Below are positions 50,333 through 59,500 of a stretch of DNA of 64,000 nucleotides, piece by piece (positions within the stretch are counted from its first letter, which is position 1; each line of letters starts with the position of its first letter). The DNA lies in NCBI RefSeq assembly GCF_000826065.2, contig NZ_LN623543.1, forward strand, positions 288,144-352,143. The letters run 5' to 3'. The notes under the pieces were generated by a model. That model did no database searches. It was not told the origin of the DNA and saw nothing but the letters and a program-made list of their open reading frames with translations. The DNA comes from Tessaracoccus massiliensis. Its GTDB lineage: Bacteria; Actinomycetota; Actinomycetes; Propionibacteriales; Propionibacteriaceae. Both the position numbers and the translations under genes were made by a program.

Positions 50333-52078
50333 ATGGGTAACCGGGATTTCCGGATCGAGCCTCAGCGCTTGACGCCGAGGGAACAGATACGCCGCTACCG
50401 CGCGCTGGCGGGGGAGCACGTCATCAGCTTGCGGCACCAGTGGCCACGACCCTCAGACTACGCAGGGGTGAGAACGTCCTGGGCCAGAGATCTCGTCGCC
50501 GGCGTCACGGTCGGCGTCGTTGCGCTGCCTCTGGCGCTGGGGTTCGGCGTGGCCTCAGGCGCCGGCGCTGCGGCCGGGCTGATCACCGCCATCGTCGCCG
50601 GCATGGTGGCCGCCATCTTCGGCGGCTCCCATCTCCAGGTCTCGGGCCCCACCGGGGCCATGACCGTCGTGCTGCTGCCGGTGATTGCCAAGCACGGCCT
50701 GGGCGTCGTGCCGCTGCTGGCGATCATGGGCGGCATCATCGTGGTGGCGATGGCCATCACCGCCGTCGGCCGATCCGTGGAGTTCATCCCGTACCCCGTG
50801 GTGGAGGGCTTCACCATGGGTATCGGCGTGATCATCGCGCTGCAGCAACTACCCCTGATCCTGGATGCTCCACGCGGGACGTCTGAGTCCACGCTGGTGG
50901 CTGGCTGGCAGAGCCTCCAGCAGGCCGATTGGGGTCACGCCTGGCAACCGCTTATGGTGGCCGGCGGCGTGATCGTGCTACACCTGATCGGCATGAGGTA
51001 CGTGCCCAAGTGGCCGCTCGCCCTGATCTCGATCATCATCGCCACCGTCGTGGTGCTCGTGTCGCCGCTCGCCGTCGCCACCATCGGCGCACTCCCCACC
51101 GGCCTCCCGGCCCCTCAACTGCCTGCCTTCTCCGTCGGCCTTCTGCAGGACCTGACTGGGCCGGCCCTCGCCGTCGCTGCGTTGGCCGCGCTCGAGTCGC
51201 TACTCTCGGCACGCGTCGCCGACGGGATGCGCCCAGACCTCAGCCCTACCAATCCCGACCGTGAGTTGATGGGGCAGGGCCTGGCCAACATCGCCTCCGG
51301 CCTGTTCGGGGGCCTGCCCGCCACCGGCGCGATCGCCCGCACCGCCGTCAACGTCCGCTCTGGTGCCCGCACCAGGCTCTCGGCCGTGACCCACGCCGTC
51401 GTCCTCCTGGTGGTGATGCTGCTCCTGGCCCCCATCGTCGCCACCGTCCCGATGGCGGCCCTCGGCGGAGTGCTCCTCGTGACGGCAGCGCGCATGATCA
51501 ACCTTCGGCTCGGCCGCACGATGCTCACGGTCACCCGCGCGGACCGCAACACGTTCCTCCTCACCTTCGGCGCCACCGTGCTGCTGGACCTCGTGGCCGC
51601 CGTCCTCCTGGGGCTGCTGATGGCAGGGGCGATGAGCCTTCGGCACATGGCTGCCTACTCCGTCGTCGCCCGGCAGAACCTGCCGACATCCACCAACGAG
51701 GGCGTCGTGGACTGGGGCCCGGAGCAGGAACACCTCCGCGAGGCGGTGGCCATCTTCAGGATCGACGGCGCGCTCTTCTACGGCAACGCCCAACGGTTCA
51801 TCGATGAGGTCACCGAGCTCGGCACCGACACCGCGGCCGTCATCATCCGATGCCACCAGATGCGCATCCTCGACGCCTCTGGTGCAGTTGCCCTCGACAC
51901 GGCGCTCCGGCGGTTGCGGCGACGCCAGATCAGCTACGTGATCCAGGGGATGAACCAGGCGCAGAGGCGCACCTCGGTGATGATGCAGGCCACCGAACAG
52001 CGCCATCACGTGCGCGAACTTTCAGAGGCCCTGGAGTGGATCGACCACGAGCTACGCACGGGTCAGGTTCCGAAGTGA
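50333..52078 (+). CDS. SulP-family anion transporter with STAS domain
   Basis: This inner-membrane SLC26/SulP carrier transports an inorganic or organic anion; sulfate and bicarbonate are both possible and the sequence does not decide. The N-terminal cytosolic part (about 1-45) is followed by 10-14 membrane helices, including FGGSHLQVSGPTGAMTVVLLPV and the LFGGLPATGAIARTAVNVRSGARTR signature. The STAS domain covers about 460-575 (VAIFRIDGALFYGNAQRF, IIRCHQMRILDASGAVALD). The ribosome-binding site CGGAGG is 9 nt before ATG 50333. It stands alone between the HNH gene and tRNA-Pro. Confidence 0.92.
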   Translation: MGNRDFRIEPQRLTPREQIRRYRALAGEHVISLRHQWPRPSDYAGVRTSWARDLVAGVTVGVVALPLALGFGVASGAGAAAGLITAIVAGMVAAIFGGSHLQVSGPTGAMTVVLLPVIAKHGLGVVPLLAIMGGIIVVAMAITAVGRSVEFIPYPVVEGFTMGIGVIIALQQLPLILDAPRGTSESTLVAGWQSLQQADWGHAWQPLMVAGGVIVLHLIGMRYVPKWPLALISIIIATVVVLVSPLAVATIGALPTGLPAPQLPAFSVGLLQDLTGPALAVAALAALESLLSARVADGMRPDLSPTNPDRELMGQGLANIASGLFGGLPATGAIARTAVNVRSGARTRLSAVTHAVVLLVVMLLLAPIVATVPMAALGGVLLVTAARMINLRLGRTMLTVTRADRNTFLLTFGATVLLDLVAAVLLGLLMAGAMSLRHMAAYSVVARQNLPTSTNEGVVDWGPEQEHLREAVAIFRIDGALFYGNAQRFIDEVTELGTDTAAVIIRCHQMRILDASGAVALDTALRRLRRRQISYVIQGMNQAQRRTSVMMQATEQRHHVRELSEALEWIDHELRTGQVPK

Positions 52079-52138
52079 CCTCGATGTGCGGACTTCGCGA
52101 AGAGGCGCTAAGCTATCCGAGTTGCCGCAAGGCAGCGG

Positions 52139-52212
<74 letters not shown>

Positions 52213-52219
52213 CCGAGTG

Positions 52220-52259
52220 AAAAGCCCCGCGACAGCGAAAGCTGATCGCGGGGCTTTTT
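52220..52259 (+). terminator. Rho-independent terminator after tRNA-Pro
   Basis: AAAAGCCCCGCGA and TCGCGGGGCTTTTT form a long stem ending in a T-run; a small CAGC-GAAA-GCTG hairpin sits at the tip. Confidence 0.93.
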
Positions 52260-52316
52260 GCTTTCCGGTTGCGGAGCGTTGGGTACGTTGGAAGGCACCG
52301 ACCGAGAGGATCCAAC

Positions 52317-53606
52317 GTGACCAAAGGCACCTGTCCCTTCCACCGGATGACCGACAACGTGGACTTCCTGCGAGACGGCTATCTCTTCGCCGGGAAGCAA
52401 CGCGAGCGCCGGGGTGCGAGCCACAGCAACCGGCCGCTCTGGCTGCGCCTGCTGCTGCGCCCCACTCTGCTGGTGCGCGGGGCTGAAGGTGTCGAGCTCT
52501 TCTACGATTCGAGCAAGGTCAAGCGTGCCGGCGCGATGCCGGGCCCCATCCAGGGCTCGCTGTTCGGCAAGAACTCCGTGCACACGCTCGACGATGAAGC
52601 CCACCGCCACCGGAAGGCGACCTTCGTCAAGGTCTGCTACGCCGATGAACACGTAGAGCGCATCAAGCCCATGGTGGAGGCAGAGATCCGCGAGGCCATG
52701 ACGCGGTGGCGCAAGTATCCCGACAGCGTCTATGACTCGATGGTCATCGCCTATGGCCGCGCCTCGCTGCGCTGGGCCGGGATCGAAGGACGCGACGCTG
52801 AGCTCGACGTGCAGGCACGGCGCCTCGGCGACATCGTCGAAGGCTTCGCCCACCTGAACATCGACCACCTCAAGGCATGGCGCAACCGCCGGTTGACGGA
52901 CGACTGGTGCGCCCAGGTGATCAAGGAGCAGCGGGCCGGCAAGCGCAACGCCGCGCCGGGCACGTCACTGTACGAATGGGCCAATCACCGCGAACCCAAC
53001 GGCGAGTTGCTCGACGACAAGACCGCCGGCATCGAGATGCAGAACACCTTCCGGCCCCACATCGCCGTCGCACGTTTCGCGGCGTTCGCCACCCGGGCTC
53101 TCCTGAAGCACCCACAGTGGCGCGATCGCATCCAGGCCGAGACCGCCGAGCGCGGCACGCTCATCGACGGACCCCTGGCCACTGCCTTCGCCCAGGAGGT
53201 GCGGCGCTACTACCCGTTCGTTCCGGTGCTGCCGGCGTTCGCGCGCACCGATTTCGAGTTCCAAGGGGAGCAGGTCAGCAAGGGCGACCGCATCCTCATC
53301 GACGTCCTCAACACCAACAGGGGGCCGGTGTCCTGGGACGAGCCCGATGAGTTCGATCCCGAACGCTTCCTGGGCAAGGATTTCCACGAGGCCGAGGCCA
53401 TCACCACGTTCATCCCGCACGGCGGGGCGGACGTGCGCACCGGCCACCGGTGCCCGGGCGAGAAGATCGCAGTGAGTTCGCTGGCCATGACAGTGGCCGC
53501 ACTGTGTGAGCCTGAGGTGGAGATCCTCGACGAGGGCCTCGACTTCTCGTGGCGCGAGATGCCCACCAGGCCCGAAAGCGGCGGGCTCGTCCGAGCACGC
53601 GGCTGA
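52317..53606 (+). CDS. CYP152-family fatty acid peroxygenase / decarboxylase (P450)
   Basis: This cytoplasmic H2O2-using P450 (429 residues) acts on free fatty acids. The heme Cys is in GADVRTGHRCPGEKIAV near 380. The Arg that binds the substrate carboxylate is in NTFRPHIAVARF near 240, replacing the usual P450 acid-alcohol pair. FGKNSVH near 85 aligns with the OleT segment FGKGAIH, with the Phe and the His expected at OleT positions 79 and 85; hydroxylating CYP152 enzymes have Gln there. It may therefore make 1-alkenes as well as hydroxy acids. GTG 52317 follows GAGAGGA by 7 nt. It is a single gene between two terminators. Confidence 0.9.
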   Translation: MTKGTCPFHRMTDNVDFLRDGYLFAGKQRERRGASHSNRPLWLRLLLRPTLLVRGAEGVELFYDSSKVKRAGAMPGPIQGSLFGKNSVHTLDDEAHRHRKATFVKVCYADEHVERIKPMVEAEIREAMTRWRKYPDSVYDSMVIAYGRASLRWAGIEGRDAELDVQARRLGDIVEGFAHLNIDHLKAWRNRRLTDDWCAQVIKEQRAGKRNAAPGTSLYEWANHREPNGELLDDKTAGIEMQNTFRPHIAVARFAAFATRALLKHPQWRDRIQAETAERGTLIDGPLATAFAQEVRRYYPFVPVLPAFARTDFEFQGEQVSKGDRILIDVLNTNRGPVSWDEPDEFDPERFLGKDFHEAEAITTFIPHGGADVRTGHRCPGEKIAVSSLAMTVAALCEPEVEILDEGLDFSWREMPTRPESGGLVRARG

Positions 53607-53627
53607 GCAGCAGGCTGATCACATACC

Positions 53628-53660
53628 GAGAGGGGCGGTTCCACGGGAACCGCCCCTCTC
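53628..53660. terminator. hairpin between convergent CYP152 and Csp genes
   Basis: A perfect 15-bp stem, GAGAGGGGCGGTTCC with GGAACCGCCCCTCTC, has a 3-nt loop. There is no T-run, but it lies between two convergent genes and probably ends both transcripts. Confidence 0.75.
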
Positions 53661-53677
53661 AATGTCTCTGCTACGCG

Positions 53678-54079
53678 TCATCCCAGCGACTCGAGCAGCT
53701 TGCGGCACGCCTCTTCGCAGCGGCGGCAGCTCTCGGCGCACACCTTGCAGTGCTCGTGGTGGTGCGCGTGCTTCTCACATTCGTCGCCGCAGGCCTTGCA
53801 GGCGGCCATGCAGAGCTCGAGCGCCTTCTTGAGCACCTCGCGGTCCGTTTCGGTCTGGCGCGTCAGCAGGGCACCCGTCATGGCGCACACATCCGCGCAG
53901 TCCTGGTTGAGCCGGATGCAGTGCCTCAGCTCCGCCACCATGTCTTCCGCCAGGCAGGCGTCGCCGCACGCGGTGCAGCACTGGGCGCAGGCGAAGCAGG
54001 CCTCGATACACTCAGCCAGGGCGGCCTGATCGAGGGTGATCTCGCCGGGGTAGGTTTCCAACATCTTGGTGATTGACAT
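53678..54079 (-). CDS. four-helix Cys-rich copper storage protein (Csp3-like, DUF326)
   Basis: The 133-residue protein has 19 cysteines arranged as CxxxC pairs along helices (CIEACFACAQCCTACGDAC, HCIRLNQDCADVC, LCMAACKACGDEC, HCKVCAESCRRCEEAC) and a HAHHHEHC cluster. This is the layout of Csp proteins, which bind many Cu(I) ions inside a four-helix bundle. No signal peptide is present, so it should be cytosolic like Csp3. ATG 54079 is 5 nt from GGAGGA; ATG 54082 is too close to it. No copper pump or regulator is adjacent. Confidence 0.87.
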   Translation of the reverse strand: MSITKMLETYPGEITLDQAALAECIEACFACAQCCTACGDACLAEDMVAELRHCIRLNQDCADVCAMTGALLTRQTETDREVLKKALELCMAACKACGDECEKHAHHHEHCKVCAESCRRCEEACRKLLESLG

Positions 54080-54152
54080 CATCTTCCTCCTTGGCACCGA
54101 CGTTAGCATGCAGGGGAGCGCCGCACATCACCCCGATGGAGGCGATTGATCG

Positions 54153-54845
54153 TCAGCGGCGGGAGAGGTAGTCGAAGTCGACGTCGATCGCCGGGTCTAT
54201 GCCTTCGACGATGCCCTCGTAGAAGCTCTCGGCCTGATCCCTCAGGAGGTCCTCGTTGGCGTCGATGTATTCGCCTTTCGCCTCGTCGTTGAGGAGGCTG
54301 TTGGTCATCTCCACCGTATCGATCTCCGGGGTGACGAAGCTGAGCACGCCGTTCTTCTCGGTGACCAGCTTGAGGCTGACGTCGTCGTGACCGATGAAGA
54401 TGAATTCGGGGATGGAGATCCGGATCCCGTTCTCACCGGCCTCGCGGATGCGGACGTCGCCGCCGTCGATGCCCAGCTTCGCGTTGAAGGAGTACTGGAG
54501 GAACGAGGCCCGCTCGGTGCCCGGGACCCGCACCCCGAGGAAGGTGCGCTGTTGCGACTGCTCCGCGATGCCCTGGATGCCCAGGCTCAGCAGCGAGACC
54601 TCCTGCGTGCGCGTGATCGCGTTGATGACCTGAGTGTTGGCCGATTCCGTCTCGACGTCGGTGACGCGCGTGGCGTCACGCACCGCGTTGAACACCATGG
54701 GCCCGACGAACAGCACCGCGATCAACAGGGTGGCCACGATTCCCGAGGCCCACATCCACGGCTTCGCGCCCTTCATCTCACCCAACTCCCTCACTGCCGG
54801 TTTCCCTTGTGAAACGGTAGCAGGGCCGGGCGGCGGCTCGGCCAT
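54153..54845 (-). CDS. membrane-anchored protein, DUF4230-like
   Basis: I do not recognise a function. The protein of about 230 residues has one transmembrane helix (WMWASGIVATLLIAVLFVGPMVF, about residues 30-52) and an extracytoplasmic domain. VSLLSLGIQGIAEQS...TFLGVRVPGTERASFLQYSFNAKLGID resembles the core of DUF4230 proteins. The start is uncertain: ATG 54845 (MAEPPPGP) is used, but ATG 54776 (MKGAKPWMW) is possible. It is divergent from the hydrolase gene at 54907. Confidence 0.65.
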   Translation of the reverse strand: MAEPPPGPATVSQGKPAVRELGEMKGAKPWMWASGIVATLLIAVLFVGPMVFNAVRDATRVTDVETESANTQVINAITRTQEVSLLSLGIQGIAEQSQQRTFLGVRVPGTERASFLQYSFNAKLGIDGGDVRIREAGENGIRISIPEFIFIGHDDVSLKLVTEKNGVLSFVTPEIDTVEMTNSLLNDEAKGEYIDANEDLLRDQAESFYEGIVEGIDPAIDVDFDYLSRR

Positions 54846-54906
54846 GTACAGCCCACCGACACGGATTAGGCTGGCCAACACCAGCCCTCACACATTGGAG
54901 CGCGGC

Positions 54907-55620
54907 ATGGAAATCATCCTCATCCCCGGACTCTGGCTCGACGGCGGCTCGTGGGACCGCCTCGTCCCCGCCCTTCTCGAGGCGGGCCACCGCGTGGTGG
55001 CCGTCACCCCACCCGGCTACAACGGAGAGCACCCTGGCACGGTCCGCTACGCGGATCTCATCGCCGCTGTGGTCACCGAGATCGACAACGCGAGCGGACC
55101 TGCCGTCGTCGTGGGGCATTCCGCCTCTTGCGCGGCAGCCTGGGCAGCCGCCGACCGACGCCCCTCCCGGGTGTGCAGTGTGCTGCTGGTGGGAGGCTTC
55201 CCCATCCCGGATGGCTCAGCCCTGCTCGACGGGTTCGCGACCACCGCCGACGGGGCGGTGCCGTTCCCCGGCTGGCAACAGTTCGACGGCCCCGACAGCG
55301 CAGACCTCGCCGAGGGGGACAGGGCGTGGCTCGAAAGCCACATGTCGCCGGCACCCCAGGACTACGCGCTGGGCACCCAGCACCTCAGCAACCCCGATCG
55401 TTACCACGTGCCGGTCGTGATGGTGTGCCCGGAGTTCTCCGAAGACGATGTCCATGCCTGGGTGCAGCAGGGATTCGCCCCGGTGGCTGAGCTCCCGAAG
55501 ATCCGCCACCTCAGCTACGTGGAGCTGGGCTCTGGCCATTGGCCGCAGGCCAGCCGGCCCGATGATCTCGCCAATGTCATTCTGCGAGCAGCGGACGCGG
55601 GGGAGCATCAGGGTCGCTAG
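54907..55620 (+). CDS. alpha/beta-fold hydrolase
   Basis: The 237-residue cytosolic protein has the oxyanion-hole start [17 protein letters not shown], the nucleophile Ser in [13 protein letters not shown] near 69 and the catalytic His in [17 protein letters not shown] near 215. The acid residue is probably in the VCPEFSEDD region. The substrate is unknown. TTGGAG upstream supports ATG 54907; upstream in-frame sequence runs antisense through the preceding gene. Its stop overlaps the fhs remnant by 4 bp in the opposite direction. Confidence 0.88.
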   Translation: MEIILIPGLWLDGGSWDRLVPALLEAGHRVVAVTPPGYNGEHPGTVRYADLIAAVVTEIDNASGPAVVVGHSASCAAAWAAADRRPSRVCSVLLVGGFPIPDGSALLDGFATTADGAVPFPGWQQFDGPDSADLAEGDRAWLESHMSPAPQDYALGTQHLSNPDRYHVPVVMVCPEFSEDDVHAWVQQGFAPVAELPKIRHLSYVELGSGHWPQASRPDDLANVILRAADAGEHQGR

Positions 55621-55848
55621 AAGAGCCCGACGACCTGCCCGTCCTCCAGCCCGATGTTCTCGGCCGCGGGGCGACGGGGGAGACCCGGCCTCGTCATTGT
55701 CTGGCCGCAGAGCGCCACGACGAAACCCGCTCCGGCTGACAGGCGCACCTCTCGGATGGGGATCTCATGCCCGGTGGGCACACGGACCAGCTCGGCGTCC
55801 GCATTGAACGAGTACTGGGTTGTGGCCAGGCATACCGGCAGGTGGGTG
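55617..55848 (-). pseudogene. fhs: 3' remnant of formate--tetrahydrofolate ligase
   Basis: About 75 C-terminal codons are left: [48 protein letters not shown] and the end GQVVGLF, all typical of the Fhs C-terminus (full length about 560). The 5' side stops at palindrome R2 (55860-55955), so the first 85% of the gene was lost there. No start codon or nucleotide-binding part remains. The reading frame is still open, which suggests a fairly recent deletion. Confidence 0.85.
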
Positions 55849-55859
55849 AGGGTGAGAGT

Positions 55860-55955
55860 CACGCTACGGGCGCCCTTCGACGTCGCCTGGCTCCGCAAGC
55901 TCGCAGGGCGACTCTCAGGGCCCAGGGCCCCGCAGCCGATCCGACACCTCAACCA
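55860..55955. repeat. palindromic repeat R2, partial copy at fhs break
   Basis: ACGCTACGGGCGCCCTTCG, GCTCCGCAAGCTCGCAGGGCGA and CAGGGCCC...GCAGCCGATCCGACACC match the right arm and second core seen at 4462-4540 and 6125-6220. Small changes have weakened the arms. Confidence 0.6.
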
Positions 55956-55963
55956 CAAGAAAC

Positions 55964-55994
55964 GTCCCCAGCACCTCATTCAGGTGCTGGGGAC
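55964..55994. terminator. hairpin 3' of the hexosaminidase gene
   Basis: GTCCCCAGCACCT and AGGTGCTGGGGAC form a perfect 13-bp stem with a 5-nt loop. On the minus strand GTTTCTT follows, so it can end the hexosaminidase transcript. A second, 8-bp hairpin (CCATTCGT/ACGAATGG) lies at 56038-56062. Confidence 0.7.
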
Positions 55995-56089
55995 GCCCCA
56001 GGGGTTTAGACACGACTGCGCTCCTCGTTGACTTCCACCATTCGTTCGTTCCTCACGAATGGCTCAGCACGTCGCCTCGGAAGCAGCCA

Positions 56090-56101
56090 GCTCAACCAGC
56101 G
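56090..56101 (-). repeat. possible half copy of repeat R1
   Basis: Only CGCTGGTTGAGC, the left end of R1, is present, starting on the base after the hexosaminidase stop and in its orientation. The inner stem and the right end are missing. Confidence 0.35.
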
Positions 56102-56102
56102 G

Positions 56103-56552
56103 TTATCGCAGTTCGGGGCCCCCGAACATCACGATGTTGTTGAACACCCACTCGTTGTTCTGCGAGAACACGTAACCACCCTCCGGCTTCGCAGTGGCCC
56201 GGTAGACCGTCACGAAGGCGTAGGAACGGCAACCATTGCGACCCGTGCGCTCCGTGTCACACTCGGTCGTCCACTTGCGCTGATCCGTGGTCGCGGTCCA
56301 CTCGCCCTTGTTGGCCAGCGGGTTGGCACCCCAGGCTTCACGCGTCATGAACGGCAGGTAGGTGAGGTTGTTGAACGTCCAGCCATCCTTGCGGACGAAC
56401 TGGCCGTCCTCGATCACGACGATCGTCGCCCAGATGTCGGTGCGGCAACGCTCGGTCTGCGAGTACGGCTCACACTTGGTGTTCCAGTCGCGACCGTTGA
56501 GGCCCTTGTGGAGGCCCGGCAGCGTGTACGGCGCGGTACGCACATATTTCTT
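56103..56552 (-). other. C-terminal tandem Cys-repeat module (unnamed), copy in hexosaminidase
   Basis: The module of about 145 residues runs from KKYVRTAPYTLPGLHKGLN to FGGPELR. Repeat 1 is WNTKC-x8-CRTDIWATIVV...GWTFNNLTYL, and repeat 2 is WTTEC-x9-CRSYAFVTVY...EWVFNNIVMF. Identity with the nuclease copy is high, including the motif RTAPYTL at the front and PELR at the very end. Confidence 0.8.
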
Positions 56553-59500
56553 CGCCGGAGGCGTCGTCGGATCGTCCGTGGGCTCCTGAGTAGGCTCCTG
56601 CGTCGGTTCGGGCTGAGGCTCGACCACCGTGACGGTGAACTCCACGGTGGTGCTCAGGCCACCGACATCGGTGACAGTCACGGTGACCTGGTACTCACCC
56701 GGAGCAGCGGTAGCGGTGCCCGAGATCAGGCCCGAAGCGCTCATCGTGAGGCCGGCAGGAAGACCCGTAGCCTCGAACGTCACGGCAGAGGCGTCCGCCG
56801 CCTGCACCTGGGCGGAGACAGACTCGCCCTGCACAGCGGTGAGGTCCTCGGCCACCACGACGGGCGTGGTGGTGTCTTCGGCGACGAGGTCGACGGAGAA
56901 CTCACCCAGCGTGGTCCAGGGGTGATCGGGGTTCTGGGCGGACTTGGCCACCAGCAGCAGGTACTGCGCGGAGACCACCTCGTTGAGCGGGATCCACTGG
57001 GCACTCTGGCCGGTGGGCAGGGTGCCCTCAGCCACCAGGGTCCAGCCCTCCGGCACCGAACCGGGGGTGCCGGTGGTGTCGGCGGCCACGTCGGCGTCCG
57101 AGGTCGCGTAGATCTCGTAGTCCTTGATCTGGCCGTTGACCGCGCCCGAGGATGCGCCCTGCCGCGGGGTGAGCGTCACTGCGCACACCTCCGCCTCGGC
57201 TTCCAACCCCACGACGACCTGGTGCGGGTGGCTCGGCTCGACGGCGTTCCACTGGGTGTGCCAGAACGTGTTCGGGTTGCCGTCGATGATGTTGACGGCG
57301 GGGGCGCGCTCGGCGGTGTCGTCCTGTTCGCTGGAGACCCGCACCACCTCGGAGGGACTGGTGACGCCTGCCGCGCAGGACATGGCAACCGGCACGGAGA
57401 CGGAGCGTTCCCGCTGCGTGTCACCCTCGGTCCAGGTGGTCAGGAAGTCGAGCACCATTTCGCCGGCGGGGCCTGCGTTCGGGGTCAGCTCGAACGTCAC
57501 CTGCTGGCTGGCGAAGCCAGCTATGTCGCCCACTTCGCGGGAAGCGGGCTGGAGGATCCAGCCCTCCGGAGCCGCGGGGGTGACAACGACGTCCTTGGCC
57601 AATTCAGAGCCGAGGTTACGCACGTCGACGGTGATCGTCGTGGTCTCTCCGGCGAGCAGCCTGCCGAGGCTACCCACCGAGGTTGCCACGCCGTCGCCCT
57701 TGATCAGGAAGACAGTGGCCTCGTTGTGGTTGGGATCCTGCTGGGCGACCTCAGCACCGTCGACGACCAACGGCATGTTCGAGATCGCGTGCGAGATCGT
57801 GAACCCACCTTCAACCTGGCGGACCCACCACTTCTGCAGGTTGCCGGCCTCGCGGTCCGTGGTGCACGTGGTCATGATGGGCGTCTGACCGAAGTCGTTG
57901 GGCGAGCTCAGGTTGAGGTCGTCGCCGCGCGCCATGGCCAGGCACTGATCGCCCTGGGCGATCTTGTAGTAGCCGTCCGCGGTGGGGGTGAAGTTCCACA
58001 CCCCATCGGTCTCGGACATCGTGGCGGGATTGCCGGCGGTCAGGAACGTGCCGTCCGATTCAATCCCGTACTGGCCGGCCATCAGCGGCGCGCGGTCAAT
58101 CACCACGCTGCGCGGCCCGGCACCGAGGGTGTCACCGAGCGCCTTGAACTGGGCGTAGGTCTCCGTGGGGCGGACCGTGGACCAGGTGGCCTGCGCGAGG
58201 TAGCGCAGCGTGTCCGGGATCTCCGAGAACATCTGGTTCTCGGTCTTACCCGGGCCGTTGTCGGGCCACAGCACCATCTTGCCGCCCAGGATGTCTCCAT
58301 CGGTGTCGGCGTCGCTGATGTCGCGGCTGATGTAGCGGGTGGGGGTCCAGCCCTCGTTCCAGCGCGCCTCGGCTGTGCCCCAGTTGTTGTTGCGGGTGAA
58401 GTAGAGGCGCTGGTCGGTGTTGACCACGTCATTGCCTGCCGCGAGCGTGTCTTCGAGCGAGCGGCCGGTGTTGTCCCAGAACTCGACGATGATGTCCTTG
58501 TCCAGGGTGTTCACGTTGCCCTGCCCGATGCCGTCGTTCCAGATGTGCAGCGTGGTGCCGCGTTCCTTCACGAAGTCGTTGACCTGGTTGATGAAGTCGA
58601 TGAACAGGTCATACTCGTTGGCGTTGCTGCCGAACTTCCTGACCGCCTCCGCCTTGAGCTGCGGGAAGTCGCGCCACTGGCCGGAGCCGAGCAGGTACTC
58701 GTCGGCGCCCATGTGGTAGTGGCCGCTGTCGAACTTCTCGATGTACTCGGCCGCGAGCGTGGTGACCACCTCGAGGGCCTTGGGCTTCGAGATGTCCAGT
58801 GCCTTCGGAGCGCGGGTGCCGTCGGGCTTCTGCAGCTGCAGCTCAGGCAGGTTCTGGAGCCAGGGGCCCATGTGGCCGGGGGAGTTGACCTCCGGCACCA
58901 GGGTGATGTGGTGCTCGGCCGCCATCTGCTTGAGGTGGTCGACCTGCTCGTTGGTGTAGTAGGACCAGAACGTGGCCTGCGGGTACGCCTCGGATTCCAC
59001 CTTCATCTCGAGCCAGAGCTCGTTGACCTTGTAGTAGGCCATCTCCTCGATGACCTGCTCGAAGCGTTCCATGGAGATGTTGACGATGCAGGCGCAGATG
59101 CCCAGCGAGCGCACCGGGTACGCCGGCACGTCGGTGCTGCTGCCTGCGGGGATCGTCGACGCGGTGCCGGCGAGCGTCGCCCACTGCGTTGCCGTCTGGC
59201 CGCCGTAGAACAGGCCGGCCTCGTTGGCGGCGGTGACCGCGATGGTCTCGCCCACCTCGATGCGGTAGCCCTCGGTGCCGAGATCGGTGGCAGCCGCGTC
59301 CAGCGTCAGGACAACGTCTCCTGCAGCTGGCGAACCGGCGGCCATTGCCACATCGGTGCCGAGTGCGGCGGTGAGATCGGTGGCCAGCGTCGCGGCCTCC
59401 GCCTCAGCACCGGCGCCGGCGATGACCCTGGTGCCCGTCGAGTACTGGAAACTGCCGGTCCCGGCGGTCCAGTTCGACAGGCCAGGGATGCTGGCGGGCG

